7,010 nucleotides of DNA from Synechococcaceae cyanobacterium. Its GTDB lineage: Bacteria; Cyanobacteriota; Cyanobacteriia; PCC-6307; Cyanobiaceae. The stretch lies in the NCBI GenBank assembly GCA_947460085.1, contig CANHGA010000109.1, forward strand, positions 1-7,010, written 5' to 3'. The position numbers were made by a program, and so were the translations under genes. This document shows positions 1 through 4,014 of this stretch, in pieces (the first letter of the stretch is position 1; each line of letters begins with the position of its first letter). Below the pieces are notes generated by a model, which saw nothing but the letters and a program-made list of their open reading frames with translations, was not told the DNA's origin and searched no databases.

Positions 1-245
1 AGCATGGTGGAGAACACCAGGGTCATCAGCACCGCCGGCAGGTTGATCCAGCGGTCGGTGAGGCCCATGGGCAAGACGGGGGCCACGCCAAAGGGGCCCA
101 TCAGCAGGCCGATCAGGCCGGACACCAGGGCCGCAGGCAGCCCAATCCGTTGCAGGCCGGTGGCTGCGCCCAGAGCGCGGCCCAGAACCACCAAGCCACC
201 CAACGCGGCAACGCTGAGGGCGAGGGCAACGGCAGTGGGGCCCAT
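1..245 (-). CDS. GltS-like sodium/glutamate symporter, N-terminal part (3' end outside window)
   Basis: Reading leftward from an ATG at 245-243, an uninterrupted frame gives 81 residues and continues beyond base 1. The product begins MGPTAVALALSVAALGGLVV and is almost entirely hydrophobic. It has a first membrane helix at about residues 4-22, a segment LQRIGLPAALVSGLIGLLMG at about 29-48, and a third hydrophobic stretch LPAVLMTLVFSTML at the edge. The middle segment matches the 'hydrophobic helix, then P-x-x-V-x-G-L' pattern near the N-terminus of GltS, and the end resembles the following 'PLMLAFFATIGL' region of E. coli GltS. GltS proteins take up glutamate with sodium across the inner membrane. 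The start abuts the stop of the upstream peptidase with no spacer and has no Shine-Dalgarno sequence, so translation probably depends on reinitiation. The family call rests on a short fragment; another sodium:solute carrier is possible. Confidence 0.62.
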   Translation of the reverse strand, partial: MGPTAVALALSVAALGGLVVLGRALGAATGLQRIGLPAALVSGLIGLLMGPFGVAPVLPMGLTDRWINLPAVLMTLVFSTM

Positions 246-2168
246 TTAGGTGGCCTGCTGCAGGCCGAAGTGTTTTGCAAAAAACGCCTCGGTGGACTCC
301 AGCACCTGGATTTGGGTGTCGCTGCTCTTAAAGCCATGGCCCTCGCCGGCGAACAGGTGAACCTCCACGGGAATGGCTTGGCTGCGCAGGGCCTCGGCCA
401 TCGCTTCGGTTTGGGCTGGAGGCACCACGTTGTCGTCCAGGCCTTGAAAAAAGATCACCGGGCAGCGAATCCGCTCCGCGTGCTGCAGGGGGGATCGGGC
501 CGCATAGGTGGCTTGGGCGGCGGGCCAGGGGCCGATCAAACCATCGAGATAGCGGGCTTCAAAGCGATGGGCCTCGCGGGCCAACGCGCCCAAATCAGCG
601 ACGCCGTAGCGACTGGCCCCGGCGCGAAAGACATCGGTGAAGCACAGGGCAGCCAGGGCGGTGAAGCCCCCCGCGCTGCCGCCTTCGATGGCGATGCGGG
701 TGGCTGAGGCCCATCCCTGGTCCACTACGGCCTGGGCTGCAGCCGCACAGTCGGCCACATCGACAACCCCCCATTGGCCATCGAGGCGCTCGCGGTAGGC
801 CCGACCAAAGCCGGTGGAGCCGCCGTAATTCACATCGACCACTCCCCAGCCGCGGCTGGTCCAAAACTGAATGGCCAGGCTCAGGCCGGTGCGTGCCATG
901 CCCGTGGGGCCGCTGTGGCCCTTCACCAGCAACGGGGCCTCCGGGTTGCCGCCCTTGCAAGGGGGGTAGTACCAGGCCTGGGTGGGCCGCTCGCCATGGC
1001 CCGGGAACCACAGTTGCTGGGGTTGGCTGATGGCTGCTGGATCCAGGGGGCTGGGGGCGGCTGGCGTGTGCTGCCAGAGGCCGCTGGCGATCTCCAGCTC
1101 CAAGAGGCCTGACGGGGTGGTGGGATTGCTGGCCACGCAGACCAGGCGGCCCGCCTCGGCGGAGAGGCCGGCCAGGTCGGTGAAGGGTTGCCCAATCTGG
1201 AGCCAGTGGGGCGGGCCTTCCGTTGCTACCAGGCCCAGTTGCCACTGCCCTTGGCTGCAGGCGGCGGCGACCAGCTGCTCCCCATCCCAGGCCGTGGTGC
1301 GCATGCCGTACACCCATTGGGGCATGGCGAATTCGGCGGCCATCTCCAGGAGCGGTTGGCCTTGGCCGGAGTTGGGGTCAAAGCGCTGCAGGTTCCACCA
1401 GCCGCTGGCATCGCTGGCCACCACCAAGGCCGGTTCCCCGGCCTTGGTGGTGATCCAGAGGGGTTGAAACACCGATACGGCCTGCTCTGGGCTTGATCCA
1501 GCGATCGGCCTGGCCTGCTCCAGGTCCCCTGATGGGCCAATGCGGGCCAGCCAAAGCTGGCTGCGTTCCCAGGGCATGCACGGTTGCTGCCATTCCACCC
1601 AGGCCAGCCAGTGGCCATCGGGGCTCAAGCTGGCGTAGCCGCAGAAGTCCTCCGGTTCATGCAGGGCGATGGGTTCCCCCCCCGCCAGGGGTAGGGCCAC
1701 CAGGTGGTCGCGGCCCTGGGCTTCCATCACGCCCACCCAGCGCTGGCGGCCTGGATCGATCAGGCCATCGGCGAAGGCCCTGTCCCCTGGTTCCACCAGG
1801 CGCCTGGGCGGGGCAAGCGGGGTGCCAGATGGGTCGATGGGCAGGTGGTAGAGGCACCGGTCACCGTCGTGAACCAGCACCAGGTCCCCTCCCGCCACCG
1901 CAAAGACGCCTCCGCCGTATTCGTGGACGCGGCTCCGCAGGTTCCAGTCGCCCGGGGTGAGCTCGAGGGTTTGGGGGTTGGGGTCGCAGCTGGGCGCTAG
2001 CGCTGGCTTCACCAGCAAGGTGGTGCGGCCCTTTTCGTGGGGTCTCTGCTCCAGCCAAAACAGCCGGCCCCCTTCCAGTAAGGGCTCTTTGACGGCGGGG
2101 GTGCGACCCACCACGCTGGCTGCGGCCAGGGGCTGATGGGGCTGGGGCTGGCGTGCTGCGGTGCTCAA
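246..2168 (-). CDS. S9 family prolyl oligopeptidase / acylaminoacyl-peptidase-type serine hydrolase
   Basis: This 640-residue protein has the two-part build of family S9: an N-terminal beta-propeller (about residues 20-390) with blade-like segments such as SLSPDGHWLAWVEW and ASDASGWWNL, and a C-terminal alpha/beta-hydrolase domain from about 405. The triad is visible: Ser498 in GGSAGG, Asp579 in QGLDDNVVPP and His611 in EGHGF. The NYGGSTGFGRAYRERLDGQW region before the nucleophile is typical of S9C dipeptidyl/acylaminoacyl peptidases. Such enzymes cleave short peptides, usually in the cytoplasm; no signal peptide is seen. I place the start at TTG 2168-2166 because GGAGA lies 5 bases upstream and the protein then begins MSTAARQPQP, close to relatives as I remember them. 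The upstream ATGs (2216, 2324) lack such a site, and 2324 would overlap def. It is followed directly by the symporter gene. Exact substrate is unknown. Confidence 0.9.
   Translation of the reverse strand: MSTAARQPQPHQPLAAASVVGRTPAVKEPLLEGGRLFWLEQRPHEKGRTTLLVKPALAPSCDPNPQTLELTPGDWNLRSRVHEYGGGVFAVAGGDLVLVHDGDRCLYHLPIDPSGTPLAPPRRLVEPGDRAFADGLIDPGRQRWVGVMEAQGRDHLVALPLAGGEPIALHEPEDFCGYASLSPDGHWLAWVEWQQPCMPWERSQLWLARIGPSGDLEQARPIAGSSPEQAVSVFQPLWITTKAGEPALVVASDASGWWNLQRFDPNSGQGQPLLEMAAEFAMPQWVYGMRTTAWDGEQLVAAACSQGQWQLGLVATEGPPHWLQIGQPFTDLAGLSAEAGRLVCVASNPTTPSGLLELEIASGLWQHTPAAPSPLDPAAISQPQQLWFPGHGERPTQAWYYPPCKGGNPEAPLLVKGHSGPTGMARTGLSLAIQFWTSRGWGVVDVNYGGSTGFGRAYRERLDGQWGVVDVADCAAAAQAVVDQGWASATRIAIEGGSAGGFTALAALCFTDVFRAGASRYGVADLGALAREAHRFEARYLDGLIGPWPAAQATYAARSPLQHAERIRCPVIFFQGLDDNVVPPAQTEAMAEALRSQAIPVEVHLFAGEGHGFKSSDTQIQVLESTEAFFAKHFGLQQAT
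252..266 (-). repeat. Small hairpin at the peptidase/symporter junction
   Basis: GGCCTG at 252-257 pairs with CAGGCC at 261-266 around a 3-base loop. On the mRNA it ends 3 bases before the TAA of the peptidase and the abutting ATG of the symporter gene. It could influence ribosome pausing or reinitiation at the junction. A 6-bp stem is common by chance, so only its position makes it worth recording. Confidence 0.35.
1419..1452 (-). repeat. Perfect 15-bp inverted repeat with GGAA tetraloop inside the peptidase gene
   Basis: The arms are 1419-1433 and 1438-1452 and pair at all 15 positions, with a 4-base loop at 1434-1437. On the mRNA strand (minus) the loop reads GGAA, which fits the GNRA tetraloop class, and is closed by a G-C pair. 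It encodes about residues 239-250 (TTKAGEPALVV) of the propeller domain. A stem this long with so short a loop is not expected by chance in a few kilobases. There is no T-tract after it, so it is not an ordinary terminator. Function is unknown. Confidence 0.9.
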
Positions 2169-2180
2169 GCGTTCTCCAAG
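2163..2180 (-). promoter_or_regulatory. Shine-Dalgarno GGAGA that fixes the TTG start of the peptidase
   Basis: On the minus strand the sequence reads cttGGAGAACGC then TTG (2168-2166). The GGAGA element complements the 3' end of 16S rRNA at a normal distance from the start codon. It is the only clear Shine-Dalgarno element I see in front of any gene in this window, and it decides the start over two upstream ATGs. Confidence 0.6.
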
Positions 2181-2222
2181 GCAGGCCGCCTTAGAGTGGG
2201 ACCCATTCTTTTCCATACCAGC
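2169..2222. promoter_or_regulatory. Divergent promoter region between the peptidase gene and def
   Basis: With the TTG starts chosen here, 54 bases separate the two divergent genes and must hold both promoters. Rightward, TAGAGT at 2192-2197 matches four of six positions of the -10 consensus and would place the def transcript start near 2204. Leftward, AAGAAT in the minus-strand stretch ggaaaagaatggg also matches four of six. No good -35 boxes are seen. The exact elements are a guess; that promoters lie here follows from gene orientation. Confidence 0.4.
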
Positions 2223-2828
2223 TTGGCGCGCAGCTTCGCCCAATTGGCTCGCAATGCGGAGCAATCCAACCGGAGTGTTCAGGTGCCGAAGGTGGCGCTT
2301 GAGGTTCCCCCCATGGAGATCCATACCCTGGGGAATGCGGTGCTGCGCCAGTCAGCCAAGCGCATCAGCAAGGTGGATGAATCGGTGCGGGATTTGGCGC
2401 GCGACATGCTGCGCAGCATGTACACGGCCCATGGCATTGGTTTGGCGGCTCCCCAAGTGGGCGTGCACAAGCAGCTCTTGGTGATTGACCTCGATCCCGA
2501 AAATGCCGCCACGCCTCCGATGGTGTTGGTGAATCCTGAGGTGAGTGCCTTCGGGGCTGGCATCGAGACCTACGAAGAAGGCTGCCTCAGCATTCCGGGG
2601 GTCTACCTCAATGTTGTGCGTCCATCGGTGGTTGAGGTCACCTATCGCTGCGAGATGGGTCGCCCCCAGCGGGTTAAGGCCGATGGGCTGCTGGCCCGGT
2701 GCATCCAGCACGAAATGGACCATCTCAATGGTGTGTTGTTTGTGGATCGGGTCACCGATGAGCTCAGCCTCCATGAGGGGCTGAAGGAGAAGGGCTTCAA
2801 CCGGGCCGACGTTCAAACCATTCGCTGA
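2223..2828 (+). CDS. def: Peptide deformylase
   Basis: This 201-residue enzyme removes the formyl group from the initiator methionine of new proteins as they leave the ribosome, in the cytosol. All three metal-site motifs are present: GIGLAAPQVG at residues 71-80, EEGCLS with metal-ligand Cys121, and HEMDH with ligands His163 and His167 and catalytic Glu164. A segment of about 30 residues precedes the usual deformylase start (MEIHTLGNAVLR), as in cyanobacterial enzymes. I chose TTG 2223-2225 because the product then starts (M)ARSFAQLARNAEQS, which resembles marine Synechococcus Def proteins as I remember them, and because the in-frame ATG at 2136 would lie inside the divergent peptidase gene. 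An internal ATG at 2314 would remove the N-terminal segment. No clear Shine-Dalgarno is seen. A small membrane-protein gene follows after 9 bases, so the two are probably one transcript. Confidence 0.96.
   Translation: MARSFAQLARNAEQSNRSVQVPKVALEVPPMEIHTLGNAVLRQSAKRISKVDESVRDLARDMLRSMYTAHGIGLAAPQVGVHKQLLVIDLDPENAATPPMVLVNPEVSAFGAGIETYEEGCLSIPGVYLNVVRPSVVEVTYRCEMGRPQRVKADGLLARCIQHEMDHLNGVLFVDRVTDELSLHEGLKEKGFNRADVQTIR
2404..2421. repeat. 18-bp perfect spacerless palindrome inside def
   Basis: ACATGCTGCGCAGCATGT at this position is its own reverse complement over all 18 bases. It lies about 180 bases into def, over the codons for D61-MLRSM-Y67. Dyads of this form can be protein-binding sites or arise from codon choice around a conserved peptide. 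DMLRSMYTA is conserved in related enzymes as I recall, which limits the freedom of this stretch. Confidence 0.75.
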
Positions 2829-2837
2829 GATTGCGCC

Positions 2838-3035
2838 ATGCCCATGAAACCTCTGGCCGGTTTGATGCTTGCCTTGGCCTGCGTGCTGGGGATTGCGGCG
2901 ACGGGCTCCGTGTTCGAGCTCGCCTATGGCGATCCCGATTTGGGCCTGGCCACCACCCGGATGATCTTGGGCTTGAGCTTGCCCGGGACCTTGGCTGCGC
3001 TGCTGCTGGCCATTCGCATCAACAAGCCTGCCTAG
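2838..3035 (+). CDS. Small two-helix membrane protein, conserved hypothetical
   Basis: This 65-residue protein has two hydrophobic segments, about residues 5-26 (LAGLMLALACVLGIAATGSVFE) and 41-61 (RMILGLSLPGTLAALLLAI). They are separated by a short polar turn ELAYGDPDLGLATT, and the tail RINKPA is basic. That is a helical hairpin in the membrane with short termini. I do not recognise a named family, though I recall similar small proteins beside def in picocyanobacteria. The start could be ATG 2838 or ATG 2844 (MKPLAGL); neither has a strong ribosome site. Codon use matches the neighbours, and the 9-base gap to def suggests co-transcription. Function is unknown; a thylakoid or plasma-membrane accessory subunit is one possibility, with no direct evidence. 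Confidence 0.75.
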   Translation: MPMKPLAGLMLALACVLGIAATGSVFELAYGDPDLGLATTRMILGLSLPGTLAALLLAIRINKPA

Positions 3036-3114
3036 CTCGCCAATTCGATCCCTCCCCCCCTGGCCTGACCGGGTTGGGGTGCATACGATTGGAGTCTCCC
3101 TGGTTTGAGCCGCG
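3036..3114 (+). promoter_or_regulatory. Intergenic region with a weak promoter candidate for the DUF3747-like gene
   Basis: These 79 bases separate the small membrane-protein gene from the exported-protein gene. TACGAT at 3084-3089 matches four of six -10 positions and would start a transcript near 3096, about 20 bases before the ATG. No convincing -35 box is seen at the usual distance. The C-rich and G-rich tracts (3050-3080) can form only a poor, interrupted stem without a T-run, so I do not call a terminator. Confidence 0.28.
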
Positions 3115-3771
3115 ATGCGCCTGTCAGAACTACCGCGTGCCCTTGTCTCGTTCCTGAAGCCCGCTGCGCTCCTCACAGCCACCGGGTTGGTTGCGGCCTT
3201 GGGCGGTGCTGGCCTGGTTCAACCGGCCAGGGCAGGTGCCCTGTTCGCTGCCGTGGACGTGCCCCAGGAGCGCTTTGTGCTCGTGTCGGCCCCCATTGGT
3301 GATGGCACCAAAGGGCAACTGAACATCTATGAGCAACTCAATGGCAAGCGCGCCTGCTTTGCCATGAGTGGTTCCCAGCCAGCCAAGGTGGAGCCGATCT
3401 TGGCCAGCTTCGATTTCACGGGAATCTGCAACCGGTTCATTGATGCCAATGGCTACTCCCTGCGGATCGGCGACAACGATTTGGCCACCAGCTACCGCCT
3501 TTCGGTGATCCGCAAGGACAACGACAACCTGCTGATGGCCTTGCCCACCAAGGCTGGCGCCGGTCCGGAGATGGTGGTGGCCCGCACCCAGGGTCCGGGC
3601 ACGGGCTTTACCCAGCTGGTGTTTGAGCCCGGTTGGGAGTTGAAGCGTCGGGCTTTTGGTCGTCGCCAACTCGGCCATGTGTACATCTACCGGGCGATCG
3701 CTCCAGCCGAGCCCATCGCGGCGGTGGAGGCGTCTGCGCCCCCTTCGCTGCCGGTGGCTTCCAATCCGTAG
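3115..3771 (+). CDS. Exported DUF3747-like protein of unknown function
   Basis: The 218-residue product begins with a signal peptide: basic residues R2, R8 and K15, a hydrophobic core at about 17-34, and a likely signal peptidase site after ARA at residue 40. The mature part carries sequence typical of DUF3747 as I remember it. Examples are IYEQLNGKRACF (71-82), SFDFTGICNRF (98-108), DANGYSLRIG (110-119), EPGWELKRRAFG (171-182) and GHVYIYRA (187-194). DUF3747 proteins occur mainly in cyanobacteria and have no established function. The two cysteines, C81 and C105, are the only ones in the mature protein and could form a disulfide in the periplasm. A disordered Pro/Ala-rich tail follows residue 197. 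It ends 60 bases before rpsU. No Shine-Dalgarno is visible at the start. Export is well supported; the family name is from memory. Confidence 0.87.
   Translation: MRLSELPRALVSFLKPAALLTATGLVAALGGAGLVQPARAGALFAAVDVPQERFVLVSAPIGDGTKGQLNIYEQLNGKRACFAMSGSQPAKVEPILASFDFTGICNRFIDANGYSLRIGDNDLATSYRLSVIRKDNDNLLMALPTKAGAGPEMVVARTQGPGTGFTQLVFEPGWELKRRAFGRRQLGHVYIYRAIAPAEPIAAVEASAPPSLPVASNP
3694..3701. repeat. Single HIP1 octamer (GCGATCGC)
   Basis: One exact copy of the cyanobacterial highly iterated palindrome lies near the 3' end of the DUF3747-like gene. HIP1 is dense in many freshwater cyanobacteria and depleted in most marine picocyanobacteria. I found no second exact copy in these 7 kb, so the density is low here. 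Confidence 0.6.
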
Positions 3772-3790
3772 GTCAGGGGGCGGAGGGCAT

Positions 3791-3810
3791 GGTTGCTACA
3801 TTGGAAAGCT
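3791..3810 (+). promoter_or_regulatory. Candidate extended -10 promoter for rpsU
   Basis: The sequence ggtTGCTACATTgg contains TG, one base, then TACATT (3797-3802), which matches the extended -10 form with four of six core positions. A transcript would start near 3809, giving a leader of about 23 bases before the rpsU ATG. No -35 box is visible, as is usual for extended -10 promoters. The same octamer ATGGTTGC occurs at 6013-6020, in front of the ABC transporter gene. Confidence 0.42.
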
Positions 3811-3831
3811 CTGAGATCACTCCAGCGCTTC

Positions 3832-4002
3832 ATGACCCAGGTCACCGTCGGCGAAAACGAAGGGATTGAGTCGGCCCTGCGTCGTTTCAAGCGCCAGGTG
3901 TCCAAGGCCGGCATCTTTGCCGACCTCAAGCGTCTGCGTCACCACGAAACTCCCGTGGAGAAGTACAAGCGCAAGGCCCAGCAGCGTCGTCGCCGCCGCT
4001 GA
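3832..4002 (+). CDS. rpsU: 30S ribosomal protein S21 (bS21)
   Basis: The 56-residue product MTQVTVGENEGIESALRRFK...KYKRKAQQRRRRR is a clear S21. It has the short N-terminal strand, the helix with 'I/SALRRFKR', the GIFADLKR motif, the RHHETPVEKYKRK segment and a terminal run of arginines that contacts RNA. It is shorter than E. coli S21 (71 residues), as usual in cyanobacteria. S21 sits on the 30S platform near the 3' end of 16S rRNA and helps initiation. The in-frame ATG at 3832 fits the family N-terminus; a longer reading from 3793 would add residues not found in the family. No Shine-Dalgarno precedes it. The stop lies 12 bases from that of the convergent comM. Confidence 0.97.
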   Translation: MTQVTVGENEGIESALRRFKRQVSKAGIFADLKRLRHHETPVEKYKRKAQQRRRRR

Positions 4003-4014
4003 TCTGTCTCCGGC

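Noticed and set aside
150..707. A 185-codon plus-strand frame opposite the catalytic domain of the peptidase
   Set aside because: The minus strand here encodes the complete S9 catalytic triad; the plus frame shows only low-complexity Gly/Ala sequence.
1796..1807. 12-bp palindrome CCAGGCGCCTGG and several 10-bp palindromes
   Set aside because: Short spacerless palindromes of this size are expected by chance at this GC and length.
2136..2222. N-terminal extension of def from ATG 2136
   Set aside because: It would lie inside the divergent peptidase gene and adds residues that do not match known deformylase N-termini.
2352..3182. A 276-codon minus-strand open frame across def, the small membrane gene and the next start
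   Set aside because: It covers three well-supported plus-strand genes and their gaps, and its composition (Gln, Gly, His, Arg) is that of a shadow frame.
3737..3782. Inverted repeat CGCCCCCT/AGGGGGCG around the stop of the DUF3747-like gene, as a terminator
   Set aside because: The arms are only 8 bp with a 30-base loop and no T-tract follows; a few such pairs are expected by chance in this GC-rich window.
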